Shown piece by piece: positions 8,615-18,911 of a stretch of 64,000 bases of DNA; the stretch's first letter is position 1, and every line of letters starts with the position of its first letter. The notes under the pieces are model-generated. The model did not search any database. It was not told where the DNA came from and saw only the letters and a list, made by a program, of their open reading frames with translations. The position numbers and the translations under genes were made by a program. This DNA is from Melioribacteraceae bacterium. Lineage in GTDB: Bacteria; Bacteroidota; Ignavibacteria; Ignavibacteriales; Melioribacteraceae. The stretch spans positions 124,001 through 188,000 of the forward strand of contig JAEINS010000005.1 in NCBI GenBank assembly GCA_016342755.1, read 5' to 3'.

Positions 8615-10750
8615 CTATTTGCTTTTTACAACAACCGGGAAAGCACTTATCCTTAATCTTGTAGTTCCCATCGGTACTAATTCAATTTGCTCAATTTTTG
8701 TATTAACATTAATTGGACTATCAACAAGTTCCCCGCATAAATAATTTTCATCAAGGCTCCAATCATTAAGTATAGCTCCCTTTGCATAAATTGAGATTGG
8801 ATTTGTTACATGAGTAAACGGGAAATTGTTTTGCGGCCAGTTATGTTTTACAATTTCAAAACTTTTCTCCATATCTGCTGCATTATAAAATAAACCGTAA
8901 TTCCAACGAGAATCCGGATGTATCTCAAACGACGGCCATTTTGTTACATCGGCTCCCTTTTGCCATTTAGAATCATAGATTGCGGTTTTGTCACTTTCCT
9001 TTTTTATGTACTTTTCCTTTATCTTAAGCGAGAAAGTTAGTGGTCCATAATTTACACTGACACTATTATGGTTTTTCTCCCAGGTTTTCACGGAAATAGA
9101 CATTGGCAATTCTAAGCTGATAATATCACCGTCATTCCAGGTTCTTTCAATACGAACGTATTTTGCCGCCAAAATATTTTCTTTAATTGATTTATTATTA
9201 ATTTTAACAATTGCATTATTGCACCACGACGGTACTCTTATATATAAAGGGAATTCTACACTGCTTTCTGTATTTACAGTAAATTTAATTTTATCATCAA
9301 ACGGATATTCTGTTTCTTCTTTAATATTAACTTCAACTCCGTCTCCAACTTTAACATTAACACTGCTTGCGCAATATACAGCCGCAAGAACTCCGTTATC
9401 CGGAGTTGCCATCCATAAATTTTCTGTAAAATAAGGCCATCCCTGTGCATGATTATGCTGACAGCATCTTGAACTAAAAGGATTCATCATTAAAAAAGGA
9501 CCTCTGTTTTGAACTCCCGGATGATGGTTCCTGCTATCACATAAAACCATATTTGGCGCGGTTAAATAATGTAAAGATTTAAAATCGGGCATAACTGCCG
9601 ATGGATACATATTAAACGCAACCTCCTCTAAATGATCAGCCCAAAACGGATCACCGCTTATCCTCAGCATCTGTTCATCAGAATTCATCTGTTCAACTAT
9701 ACCACATGTTTCTATACACTGTCGGGGATCATCGCATCCAGGTCTGGCATTTTCGTCTGCGCCAAACATTCCGCCAGGAACCTGACCAAAATGTTCGCGG
9801 ATTATACTAAAATTTTCATATGCAGCTTTTATGTGATCTTCATTTTTACTAAGTAAATAATATTGTGCAGGTTCCCTAAAACACTGTGCATGATTAACAT
9901 TGTGCCAGTCAATTTGATCTCCATACCAGTCGGGCCATTCTAATCCGGCTCTAACTTCCTTAAAATTTCTAACTGCCTCTAAACTATTTCCTCTGCTCAT
10001 CCAATCAGCAGTATTTCTATGAATTTTTTCTGCAAGTTCTAATAAAAATTTGTCGCCAGTCCGGTTATAAAGCCACATAACACTATGCAGATTATCGCCG
10101 CCGCGAATATTTTGCCAATAATGAGTTAAAAACTTTTCATCCGGAACTCTAATCTGATACTTAAAATATTTTGTCATCAGATCAATTATTCGTTCATCAC
10201 CGCTAAATTCATAATAAGACTGAAGACAGTACAACATTATCATGTTGCCCCAAAAATCGATAGAACCGTCTTCAAATCTTTGAATCGGGCCAAAACTTCC
10301 GTCAGTACGCTGGTTTTTTATAACGGCATTTATCCAGACTTCAGCTTCTTTAATTACTTTCTCATCGTTTAAAATATAGCCGATGTTTGCATATCCTTTT
10401 AACCAGTAGGGCACTTCTTCCCAGCCAAACTTCCCTTTTCCGTCTTTTGCCAGCCATGCATTATCTTCTTTTTGAAGCCACGCGCTTATTTCGCCTAAAT
10501 TGCCAGTCAGACCGTCACGTTGTTTTTCTAAATAGACTTTTAACCAGCCTTCCGGTTTTACAGAAGTTACAGGCAGTTTTATGAACATGCTTGATTTTAA
10601 TGGCTGCCGATTGCTGACATAGTTACTATTAGTTTTTGATGTATCCGGTCTATTTACAACCGATATATTTTCATCTAATCCGCATGAGATAAAAAAAACG
10701 AAAAAAAACGGCATTAGATAGATATGAATCCGCAATTTTATATTTCGCAT
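8615..10750 (-). CDS. GH127-like (DUF1680) lipoprotein, putative beta-L-arabinofuranosidase-type enzyme
   Basis: A 711-aa protein with a signal peptide ending FFISC, so probably a lipoprotein. The (alpha/alpha) barrel of the DUF1680/Glyco_hydro_127 superfamily is recognisable (VPYWLKGYANIGY, QRTDGSFGP, CFREPAQYYLL). The characterised enzyme HypBA1 uses a zinc site of one Glu and three Cys, with one Cys as nucleophile. The equivalent residues are present as Glu347 and Cys349 in IETCG, and Cys429-Cys430 in SRCCQHN. Retention of this whole site indicates an active cysteine glycosidase. The family is broad (GH127, GH137, GH142, GH146), and I cannot choose the exact family or substrate. It lies 152 bp downstream of GH125. 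Confidence 0.85.
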   Translation of the reverse strand: MRNIKLRIHIYLMPFFFVFFISCGLDENISVVNRPDTSKTNSNYVSNRQPLKSSMFIKLPVTSVKPEGWLKVYLEKQRDGLTGNLGEISAWLQKEDNAWLAKDGKGKFGWEEVPYWLKGYANIGYILNDEKVIKEAEVWINAVIKNQRTDGSFGPIQRFEDGSIDFWGNMIMLYCLQSYYEFSGDERIIDLMTKYFKYQIRVPDEKFLTHYWQNIRGGDNLHSVMWLYNRTGDKFLLELAEKIHRNTADWMSRGNSLEAVRNFKEVRAGLEWPDWYGDQIDWHNVNHAQCFREPAQYYLLSKNEDHIKAAYENFSIIREHFGQVPGGMFGADENARPGCDDPRQCIETCGIVEQMNSDEQMLRISGDPFWADHLEEVAFNMYPSAVMPDFKSLHYLTAPNMVLCDSRNHHPGVQNRGPFLMMNPFSSRCCQHNHAQGWPYFTENLWMATPDNGVLAAVYCASSVNVKVGDGVEVNIKEETEYPFDDKIKFTVNTESSVEFPLYIRVPSWCNNAIVKINNKSIKENILAAKYVRIERTWNDGDIISLELPMSISVKTWEKNHNSVSVNYGPLTFSLKIKEKYIKKESDKTAIYDSKWQKGADVTKWPSFEIHPDSRWNYGLFYNAADMEKSFEIVKHNWPQNNFPFTHVTNPISIYAKGAILNDWSLDENYLCGELVDSPINVNTKIEQIELVPMGTTRLRISAFPVVVKSK

Positions 10751-10902
10751 AATTAGCCTATAAATTTAGAGTAAGAGTATCCCGATATATTTGAACCAGA
10801 TTAAATAGCTGCTAAAATAAGGATGATAACTATTCAATATTTTTAATTTTATTCCGGGCAGATTCATTAAAATTTCAAATTCGCATTCCAAAAATTATTA
10901 GA

Positions 10903-12336
10903 TCAGATATTTTTCAGCAGATGCTGTCTTTCTTTATACACTTTATATATTAGCTCACCAAACAGAGTATTTGCCCATGCAAACCACTTTCGTGTAAAAT
11001 TGTCCGGGTCATCTTTATGAAAGGATTCATGCATAAATCCGGTGCCGGCGTGTGTTTTCATAAGAGTCTTAATACACTGCTTAATTTCTTCATCATCTGT
11101 GCTTGTTAAAGCTCTCATTGTAATGCTCATTGGCCAAATCATATCCATTCCAACATGAGGTCCGCCTATACCTTCGGCAAACTCGCCTTTAAAGAAATAA
11201 GGATTAGATTTACTAAGTACAAACTTTCTTGTGTTCTTATATACTTTATCATCCGGCTCAACTGATTCCAAATAAGGCAGAGCTAATAAACTTGGTATAT
11301 TTGAATCATCCATAAATGAAATACTGCCATAACCGTCAACTTCAAACGCATAAATTTTTCCAAATTCAGGATGCTCATGTACTCCGTATTTTTCAACCGC
11401 ATTTTTAACTTCACCGGCAAGTGAAAGAAATTCATCCGCAAGTTTATTGTCTTTATATACTTTGCTTAAAATCTCTGCTGCCTGTTTAAGCGAAACTACC
11501 GCAAATAAATTAGAGGGAATTAGAAAAGGAAAAATTGCAGCATCATCCGAAGGGCGGAAAATTGAGCATATTAATCCAACCGGATTAACAGGATTTCCAT
11601 AACCGCTATTTGAAACTGTATCTGTCTGTACAGCAGTTTCTCTCTGAAAATGATAAGGTCCTTTCCCTTCTTTACGCTGTTGTTCAATAAAAGTTTTATA
11701 AATAAGTTTTACTGCTTCCAGCCAGTTTTTATCGAAGCATGAAGTCTCTCCTGTCTCTTTCCAAAAACCGTGCGCAAGTCTTACAGCATAACAAAGCGAA
11801 TCAATCTCCCATTTCCGCTCATGCAATTCAGGTTTCATGTCTGTAATATCGCTTTGCCAATGACCTCCGGTAGGTCCATCGTTAAACGCGTTTGCATAAG
11901 GATCAATTAGAATACACTGGGTCTGACGATTAATTACTCCTTCTACAAGCTTCTTTAATTCCTTATCCTTATTACATAATTGTATATAAGGCCAGACTTG
12001 CGCCGAAGAATCTCTAAGCCACATAGCGTGTATATCGCCGGTAATAACAAAAGTATCCGGTTTATTATTTTCAGTTTTATAATTTACTGTTGTATCAATA
12101 GTATTAGGGAAACAGTTTTCGAACATCCATGAAAGTTCGTTGTTGCCAACATTATTTTTTATTTCAGTTATAACATCTTCAACAGCACTGCTGACAAATT
12201 TTCTATCATTTAACGGAGGTCTGTTTGTTACAAAACCATTTACATTAGTAGTCTTCGCAAAATTAATATTAGATCCGAATGTAAGTCCGGTTGCTAATAT
12301 TCCTGATGTCTTAATAAAATCTCTTCTGGAAACCAT
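10903..12336 (-). CDS. GH125 exo-alpha-1,6-mannosidase, Tat-type signal
   Basis: A 477-aa protein beginning [10 protein letters not shown], a twin-arginine signal, so it is probably exported folded to the periplasm. The family is clear from [77 protein letters not shown] and [16 protein letters not shown]125 enzymes are inverting exo-alpha-1,6-mannosidases that act on mannan backbone oligosaccharides. Asp264/265 (FRPSDDA) and Glu437 (MHESFHKDD) match the family's acid and base regions. A strong AAAGGAG site stands 5 nt before the ATG. In alpha-mannan loci it complements the endo-acting GH76, which is present here at 40185-41297. It lies 65 bp after the CotH gene. Confidence 0.93.
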   Translation of the reverse strand: MVSRRDFIKTSGILATGLTFGSNINFAKTTNVNGFVTNRPPLNDRKFVSSAVEDVITEIKNNVGNNELSWMFENCFPNTIDTTVNYKTENNKPDTFVITGDIHAMWLRDSSAQVWPYIQLCNKDKELKKLVEGVINRQTQCILIDPYANAFNDGPTGGHWQSDITDMKPELHERKWEIDSLCYAVRLAHGFWKETGETSCFDKNWLEAVKLIYKTFIEQQRKEGKGPYHFQRETAVQTDTVSNSGYGNPVNPVGLICSIFRPSDDAAIFPFLIPSNLFAVVSLKQAAEILSKVYKDNKLADEFLSLAGEVKNAVEKYGVHEHPEFGKIYAFEVDGYGSISFMDDSNIPSLLALPYLESVEPDDKVYKNTRKFVLSKSNPYFFKGEFAEGIGGPHVGMDMIWPMSITMRALTSTDDEEIKQCIKTLMKTHAGTGFMHESFHKDDPDNFTRKWFAWANTLFGELIYKVYKERQHLLKNI

Positions 12337-12401
12337 TTTTTCTCCTTTATCAAATAGAACTTATATTTTTCTTTCACTTTAAATTTATAACTGCGGTAAA
12401 A

Positions 12402-15086
12402 CTATTTAAGCAGAATCATTTTTTTCGTTTCAGTCAGCTCATCGGTTTGCAATTGATAATAATAAATTCCGTTTGTCATATTACCGGCATCAAATCTTAC
12501 CTTGTGATTCCCGGATCCTAAATGACCGTTAATAATTGTTTTCACTTTTCTTCCTAAAACATCATATATGTTTAGTTGTACCACCGATTTACGAACCGGG
12601 ATGGAAAACTCTATTACTGTAGACGGATTAAAAGGATTTGGATAGTTTTGCTTTAATGAGAATGTACTAACCTCAGCACTTAAATTTGATTTGTCATTAC
12701 TTACAACTGTACCCGGCATATTATCGTCCATCCATTCTAACCGGTTCTTAACCCAGTATTTTAAATATTCAATTTCCTGTTCGTACGTTATATCCCATAT
12801 TGCGTTCGGCCATACATATTCATCAAGTATAGGCCACCGCAAAAAATTTCTAGTAATAGCTGATTCACCAATTTCAGTTCTAAGACTGTCAATAATGAAC
12901 TCTACTGATTCATCGCTAAGAGTGCTTTCTCTTAAAGATGCCCATCTTGTTTTGAGCCGGTTTTTATAAAAGTCGTCCTGCAGCATTTTAGACCACCAGA
13001 ACGGTATAGAACCATATTCTTTTCCGCCATGCCAGTTATACTGCCATCCCTCGGGATATTGTGCATCGTCATAATCCGCATTTCCATACGAAATATTAAA
13101 ATCCCAAACCGGACCAATGTTTAAGAGTCCGCCTTTACTTTCTTTATTTTTAAAAAGGAAAGTACTAAGTCTATAACCATCAACACTTTTACTTAACTCA
13201 ATTAAAATCATGTGATCAATAAAAGAATCAACATCAATGTACTTTCTATATCCTATTTCAGGATCATTAAAACTAGATTTAAGCAGTGAACTCTCAAACT
13301 GATAAATATAGTTTTGAATATATTCTTTCTGAACTTCAATAATATTTTCCGGCTTTGGATAATGATACTGTATGAATAGTATATTATCGTGGCTTGATAT
13401 AGTTGGGAAACTAGACCACCAGCCATCATTAGAACTTCCGGTTAATTTATCAAGCTTTATAATGTAACCGCCAGTTACATCATCACCTTCAATATCTTCT
13501 TCTTCCAATTTTGAAACATTAACTCTGTTTTTATCCCTTTTAATTTTTTCCATTAATACATAAACTCCCTGATACTCTCCATTTAATACCAGTTCACAAA
13601 ACTTTGTCCGTGAAGCATATCTATTAAGTTTTCTTGAGACTGTATATTCAAGAACATTTCTTATTAAGGTTTTATCGCTATACGGAGCATGTAATATCCA
13701 GTCTTCCTCTTTTGGCAATCCTAATAATGAAGCCGTAGAATCTTCACCGCCAGAGGATCTTATTTCAATTGCATATTGTTTTTTTGGGAAACTCTGAGAT
13801 GTAGAACCTCTAAATTCAATACCTATCTTTCCATCATAATCATTAAAACTATCTTTAACATAATTAACTTTCCCGGCTCCATTATCAATTATTCCCATTC
13901 TAACATTTATCTTCTCTTCATCTTTAATCCGGGCGCCTTCTGTATCAATAATAATCAAAGGAAGTTTCGATTCGCTGAATAATAAATAGGTGCTTCCCGG
14001 AGTAGTATTGGCTGCACCCGGAGTAGGATCCGTATAAACCATTGTCATTTTCGGATCGTTGATATATTTTCCAACGGATTTATTTAATGCGATTTCAGAG
14101 TAGGATATTTCGTCAACTGTTTCACCAGAAGGATCGGACAGATATAACACATCCTTTTCATTGCTTAATTGGAAATCGGCATGTATACCCGAAGGCATAT
14201 TAGGTATGTATTCTGATAAACTTAAATTCAAATCGGGGTTATTCTTGTATGCAATATTTAATATTGGAATAACAGTTAAATCCGAGGAAGTTGTTCCGGC
14301 GTTATGAACTTGTAAACTTATTAAATTTTCACCTTCCTTAAGATATGCGGAAAAATTTTTCAGTGAAAATGTTTCCGGCTTTATACCTCTATATAACTTT
14401 GCTTCATGGTCACTATTATCAGCAACCTCATTAAAATTAGGGATTACACCTGCCGTTCCAATATTATCCCTTGCAACTTCAATACCATTTATATATGCAA
14501 CAAATGCGTCATCGTAATCAACGTTTAATATTATCTGTATTATATTTTCCAAATTATTAACATTGAAAGTCTTTCTTATAAAAACCGAATTGGCATTACC
14601 AATATAGGTCGCGTCATCATTATCACCATAACCGAAGCCGCTGTTTCCAGTTGCCCACAACAAATCGTCGAACCCGGGATTATTCCAGCCAGCCGCCGGT
14701 TCTTTATTACCAATAAAATATTTCCAATCGTCTCCTTTATCAATTAGTGTTTTCCATTTGAACGGGATTAAACGATTTTCTTTCCCGGAAAGAAATAGGA
14801 GTAAATATTCATCCGTTTTCACCGGCATTCCGGGAAATTTCCACTTAAAGGGATCAGATTTATCGTTAGATAAACCATAATCCCTTAAGTTTTTTGATGA
14901 ACCTGAATTATTGAAAATTTCAACCCAAGCTGTATAATCGTTATCTTCATCAACAATACCCAAAGTGTTACCCGGCAGCAATTCGTTAATCTGAAAATCC
15001 TGCGAGTATAAACTTATAGGAATAAGAAAAATATAAACAACAATTTTTAACGCGTCCAATCTTCTCAAAAATTCATCTATCATCAT
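12402..15086 (-). CDS. CotH-kinase family protein with lamin-tail and T9SS sorting domains
   Basis: An 894-aa secreted protein. After a signal peptide come a lamin-tail-like domain (FQINELLPGNTLG..., about 25-105), a beta-sandwich region (DDWKYFIGN, GWNNPGFDDLLWATG), and a CotH kinase-like domain (about 390-760). The CotH part shows IEFRGSTSQSFPKKQYAIEI, WILHAPYSDKTLIRN, ELVLNGEYQGVYVLMEKI, YIIKLDK and the metal-binding type motif VWDFN with Asp662. The C-terminus is a T9SS sorting domain (NYPNPFNPSTVIEF ... KKMILLK). CotH proteins are atypical secreted kinases in spore coats and elsewhere; in this group the substrate is unknown. The start codon overlaps the ROK stop by 4 nt (ATGA), with no good ribosome site of its own, so it is probably translationally coupled. 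Confidence 0.88.
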   Translation of the reverse strand: MMIDEFLRRLDALKIVVYIFLIPISLYSQDFQINELLPGNTLGIVDEDNDYTAWVEIFNNSGSSKNLRDYGLSNDKSDPFKWKFPGMPVKTDEYLLLFLSGKENRLIPFKWKTLIDKGDDWKYFIGNKEPAAGWNNPGFDDLLWATGNSGFGYGDNDDATYIGNANSVFIRKTFNVNNLENIIQIILNVDYDDAFVAYINGIEVARDNIGTAGVIPNFNEVADNSDHEAKLYRGIKPETFSLKNFSAYLKEGENLISLQVHNAGTTSSDLTVIPILNIAYKNNPDLNLSLSEYIPNMPSGIHADFQLSNEKDVLYLSDPSGETVDEISYSEIALNKSVGKYINDPKMTMVYTDPTPGAANTTPGSTYLLFSESKLPLIIIDTEGARIKDEEKINVRMGIIDNGAGKVNYVKDSFNDYDGKIGIEFRGSTSQSFPKKQYAIEIRSSGGEDSTASLLGLPKEEDWILHAPYSDKTLIRNVLEYTVSRKLNRYASRTKFCELVLNGEYQGVYVLMEKIKRDKNRVNVSKLEEEDIEGDDVTGGYIIKLDKLTGSSNDGWWSSFPTISSHDNILFIQYHYPKPENIIEVQKEYIQNYIYQFESSLLKSSFNDPEIGYRKYIDVDSFIDHMILIELSKSVDGYRLSTFLFKNKESKGGLLNIGPVWDFNISYGNADYDDAQYPEGWQYNWHGGKEYGSIPFWWSKMLQDDFYKNRLKTRWASLRESTLSDESVEFIIDSLRTEIGESAITRNFLRWPILDEYVWPNAIWDITYEQEIEYLKYWVKNRLEWMDDNMPGTVVSNDKSNLSAEVSTFSLKQNYPNPFNPSTVIEFSIPVRKSVVQLNIYDVLGRKVKTIINGHLGSGNHKVRFDAGNMTNGIYYYQLQTDELTETKKMILLK

Positions 15087-16186
15087 TTATCTAGGGAATT
15101 TAAGGCAAATGCATAAGCACCCAGTGAAATAGCAGAACTGGTACCAATTTTAGAAATTCCAATTCCAACTCTCATTTCAGAATCATATTGAATTGTCTTT
15201 TCAGTTCCGGGTATTTTAATTTTTTTGTTCGAACCTTTTACAAATTGCTGCATGTCATCCTCATCTTCCAGATTGTAAACCTTAGCAACTAACCTTGGAA
15301 ACTCAGTGCCATCGGGATTAATAAAATTACTGTTCATCTCCTTAACAACCGCAGGCAGAAAAATTTCGGCAGCACCGGATAATCCGCCGCCTATAACCGC
15401 AATCCCGTCAATTAATGTAATAGCGTTTGAAATGGCATCTCCAACAGCTTCGCCCATTTCTTCAAAAGCTTTTTTTGCGGCATTTATATTACCTCCTTTT
15501 TTTCCAAGAGCAATCTCATAAATATCTTTTGGTTCAGGAACCACGTCAGCACTTATCCCGGATTCACGAATATAAATTTTCTTAATACCTCTTATGCTGG
15601 CATGTTCTTCTATATTTGTGGCGGGACACAATTTATCTCTTGAAAGCCAAATTTCACCGGCAATAGAATTATCACCTAATAATAAATTACCATCGCGTAC
15701 AATACCTGCTCCAAAGCCCGTTCCTAAAGTTAATCCCAATAAATTTTTAAACCTTTTGGGGCTGCCTGATTTTTCCAGTTTTTCATTTAGATCTGGCAAA
15801 TAACCTGAAAGTGCTTCTCCATAAGCGTATAAATCACCGTCGTTATTAATATAAACCGGAATGCCAAATTTTTCGGCCAGCATTGGACCAAGAGCAATAC
15901 CGCCTCTAAATGCAGGAAGGTTTTGCAGATCACCAATAATTCCATTCGGATAATCGGCCGGACCCGGAAACGCAAAACTTATTGCTACAGGATTTTCGTT
16001 AAGACGCAACTTAACCTGTTCAAATCCATAAATTATTGAATACAAACATTTATCCAAATCATCTGCATTCGACGGCATAACAATATTTTCAATTACATTT
16101 TTATTTCCTTTAATTGCGGAAAATACAAAATTTGTACCTCCTGCATCAAGTGTCATTACAGTTCGTTTATCTTCATTATATTTCAT
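15083..16186 (-). CDS. ROK-family sugar kinase
   Basis: A 367-aa cytoplasmic protein. The phosphate-binding motif LDAGGTNFVFSAI opens it, followed by NNDGDLYAYGEAL (substrate side, catalytic Asp), GLTLGTGFGAGIV and AGEIWLSRDKLCP. ROK kinases phosphorylate glucose, fructose, mannose or N-acetyl-sugars. In this operon mannose or fructose is the likeliest substrate (inference). The usual ROK zinc motif CxCGxxGCxE is absent: the equivalent stretch reads DKLCPATNIEEHAS, leaving a single Cys. Length is longer than typical (about 300). The gene begins directly after the permease stop codon (TAAATG) with a GAGG site inside the permease end, and overlaps the CotH start by 4 nt, so the three genes are tightly coupled. 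Confidence 0.85.
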   Translation of the reverse strand: MKYNEDKRTVMTLDAGGTNFVFSAIKGNKNVIENIVMPSNADDLDKCLYSIIYGFEQVKLRLNENPVAISFAFPGPADYPNGIIGDLQNLPAFRGGIALGPMLAEKFGIPVYINNDGDLYAYGEALSGYLPDLNEKLEKSGSPKRFKNLLGLTLGTGFGAGIVRDGNLLLGDNSIAGEIWLSRDKLCPATNIEEHASIRGIKKIYIRESGISADVVPEPKDIYEIALGKKGGNINAAKKAFEEMGEAVGDAISNAITLIDGIAVIGGGLSGAAEIFLPAVVKEMNSNFINPDGTEFPRLVAKVYNLEDEDDMQQFVKGSNKKIKIPGTEKTIQYDSEMRVGIGISKIGTSSAISLGAYAFALNSLDK

Positions 16187-17398
16187 TTATACCTCTTTTA
16201 ACATTTCATTTTCACTTGAAGTCTTTTTTAGTAGAATAACAGAAACAGCTAATATATATAACAAACATAACAATGGCACGGCAAATCCGGTTAAAATATT
16301 TGTTAAATCGGATACCTGCCCCATTACCAAAGGTATAATTGCTCCGCCGGCAATGGCTGTTACCATAAGACCCGATAATTCATTAGATCTTTCCGGCATT
16401 TCGTCTATCGCAATAGAAAATATTAATGGAAAAATATTTGCTAATCCTAAGCCGACAAAAATAATTCCGATGTATGTAATAACCTGATTTCCAGTGAACA
16501 TAAGCAGAACGCCAATTATGGCAAGTATTACAGTCTGAATTAAAAAACTTTTTGGTAAAATCTTCTCTAATATTAACGATCCTAAAAATCTTCCTAATAA
16601 TATTGGCAAGAAAAACAATGCCCATGATACCCATAAACTAAAGCCTTCAACTCCAAAATTTTCTTTAACAAGAATTGGCACACCCGAACTCATTGAAACT
16701 TCGGCACCCACATATATAAATATTGCCGCCACCATCATTAGTACATAACCATTTTTTAAAAGTGAAAAACAAGAACTGATTGATGCAGGCTTTGAATCGG
16801 GATCTTTATATTCTGAGATTTTTAGCGGTGAAACCATAAACAAGGTGATTACAATTAAACTGGCAAATATTGGGAATAAAATACTCCATTCCAGTCCAAA
16901 ATAAATTGCTAAAAGCGGAGGAACTAAAAAGCCCAGCGATGAACCGACTGCTTTAATTGATTGTGCAAAGGATAAATTCTTGGAGAATTTACCTTCCGGT
17001 GAAACATCCCTCATAATCGGGTTCCCGACAACCTGCAGAATAGTTGCCCCGGCGCATAAAACAAATATTGAAATTAAAACCACATAAAAATTAAAATACT
17101 CTCCCTGGTTAAACTCAATAGGAGAACCGTACATCCCGTTTAATATTGGAATAAGAAGACCTATAAGCGCCACAGCAAGACCCAAAATAAGAACTTGCTT
17201 CTTACCCTTTTTATCCTGGTATATTCCCATTGGAACTGAAAGTAACCCAAACATAATAAAGCCTGAAAAAGGAATTAATTGTGCCATTGTATAGGATAAC
17301 TGAAATGTATCTTTTACAAGTCCGACAAGCGGTCCAACTACATCACCAAAACCCATGCATAAAAATACTAGAAATATAGGGAAGGCTTTCTTATTCAT
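16187..17398 (-). CDS. MFS sugar permease, FHS (FucP-like) type
   Basis: A 403-aa polytopic membrane protein with about 12 hydrophobic segments. I place the start at ATG 17398 (MNKKAFPIFLVFL) because GGAG stands 6 nt upstream; a TTG four codons earlier has no such site. The N-terminal part (CMGFGDVVGPLVGLVKDTF, QLIPFSGFIMFGLLSVPMGIYQDKKGKK) resembles the fucose/glucose-galactose:proton symporter branch of the MFS. In the locus it would import the monosaccharide released in the periplasm, most likely mannose (inference). It is followed without a gap by the ROK kinase gene, the classical uptake-plus-phosphorylation pair. Upstream lies the frameshifted sugar porter, so this may be the only working MFS importer of the operon. 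Confidence 0.85.
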   Translation of the reverse strand: MNKKAFPIFLVFLCMGFGDVVGPLVGLVKDTFQLSYTMAQLIPFSGFIMFGLLSVPMGIYQDKKGKKQVLILGLAVALIGLLIPILNGMYGSPIEFNQGEYFNFYVVLISIFVLCAGATILQVVGNPIMRDVSPEGKFSKNLSFAQSIKAVGSSLGFLVPPLLAIYFGLEWSILFPIFASLIVITLFMVSPLKISEYKDPDSKPASISSCFSLLKNGYVLMMVAAIFIYVGAEVSMSSGVPILVKENFGVEGFSLWVSWALFFLPILLGRFLGSLILEKILPKSFLIQTVILAIIGVLLMFTGNQVITYIGIIFVGLGLANIFPLIFSIAIDEMPERSNELSGLMVTAIAGGAIIPLVMGQVSDLTNILTGFAVPLLCLLYILAVSVILLKKTSSENEMLKEV

Positions 17399-17557
17399 TA
17401 AATTCTCCAAATAAATTGTGTAAGTTTTAATTTATAAATATTAGTTTTGAAATATCATAATCTTACTTTCATATTTGCATTCTTCACCATTCAGAGCAAA
17501 TAGCTTTACTCACAGCTATTCCGTTAAACCTGGCAAACATCCATTTTTACTGCCTCT

Positions 17558-18891
17558 TTAATTTTTTCTGTTTACAACAACAATCTTTTCCAATTCTTCC
17601 AGCGATTTACCTTTTGTTTCGGGCATTACTTTCCAGACAAAAATGTAAAATGGAATCATCATTACGGCAAAGAAAATAAAAATGTGACCGCCCCCGAATA
17701 TTGTAAGAGCTATGGGAAATACAAGACCAATTACGGCATTCATAATCCAGTGAGTAAATGATCCTAAAGATTGACCTTTAGCTCTAATCTTATTAGGGAA
17801 AATTTCCGCAAGAAAAACCCAGATCACCGCTCCCTGTGAGAAGGCAAAAAACGCGATAAAGCTGATTATAAAAATAGAACACCGGTGTCTCCAAAAAGAT
17901 TTTCGTTATAATAGTGTAATCCGGCACCCGATAAAGAAACAAACATTCCAACTGCACCAATCAGTAATAATGTTTTCCGCCCGACTTTATCAATAAAAAA
18001 CATAGCCGCTATTGTAAAGATCATATTTGTTATTCCAACTGCAACAGCCTGAAACATTGCTGTAGAAGTAGTAGCGCCTGTCTCTTCAAAAATCATTGGC
18101 GCATAATAAAGGATTGCGTTTATACCTGATAATTGATTAAATACGGCAAGTAGTACAGCACACATTATTACAAATTTATATTTGCCCTGAAACAATTTTT
18201 CTGATGATCTTCCAACTTCTTCTTTTAGTGATTCAACAATTTGTGACAATTCATTTTCAACATTAACAGACCCAATTTGCTTTAGCACTGAATGGGCATT
18301 TTCAATTAGTCCCCTTTTAACAAGCCAGCGCGGGCTTTCCGGAACAAACATCATTAAAATAAAAAATAGTACCGCCGGAATTGCTTCAACACCAAACATC
18401 CACCGCCAGCTATCTATGCTAATATCCACTAGATAATAATTTGAAAAAAAAGCGATCAGAATTCCAAACACAATATTAAACTGAGCAACGGCAACAAGCC
18501 GGCCTCTTAAAGCACCTGGTGAGATTTCGGCAATATACATAGGTGCCATAACAGATGAAGCACCAATAGCTAATCCTCCAATAAATCTTGAAAACAAAAG
18601 CATATACCATTCACTTGCCATTGCGCAGCCAAGTGCCGATATAAAATATAAAGCTCCACAGGTTATCAGTATTATTTTTCTGCCGTAAATATCACCCAAT
18701 TTGCTAATACTTATCGAACCAACTACGGTTCCCCATAGGGCAATTGAAACTGTTATACCAAGTGACGTATCACTTAAATTAAAATAGGAAGAAATAAACT
18801 TTGTTGTACCTGATATTACTGCTGTATCAAATCCAAAGAGAAAGCTTCCTAAGGCTGATATAATAGTTGCAAAAAATATTTTTTTATTCAA
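17558..18891 (-). pseudogene. MFS sugar porter (xylose/glucose-proton symporter type) with a single-base frameshift
   Basis: Two fragments make one sugar porter. The first part reads MNKKIFFATIISALGSFLFG, then FDTAVISG, GRKIILI, PESPRWLVKRG and NQLSGINAILYYAP, and stops after GVLFL. The second, in another frame, continues FIAFFAFSQGAVIWVFLAEI and then FPNKIRAKG, GSFTHW and PETKGKSLEELE. Adding one T to the T5 run at 17870-17874 (minus strand) restores the frame through GVLFFIISFIAFF and gives about 444 residues, the normal size. I prefer the TTG start at 18891: GGAG lies 6 nt upstream, it matches the usual N-terminus, and it avoids overlap with the upstream gene. An ATG at 18939 is the alternative. 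This could be a real inactivation, slippage-dependent expression or a homopolymer error in the assembly. Confidence 0.85.
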
Positions 18892-18911
18892 GGAAGACTC
18901 CGAAAACTCTT

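Noticed and set aside
17499-17520. Hairpin AATAGCT...AGCTATT as terminator between the two MFS genes
   Set aside because: Only 7 bp, no U-tract on either strand and in the middle of a co-directional gene run; too weak to list as a feature.
17558-17827. A separate small membrane protein starting MIWVFLAEIF
   Set aside because: It is the C-terminal part of the sugar porter; coding sequence continues in its frame further upstream to the frameshift and it has no start signal of its own.
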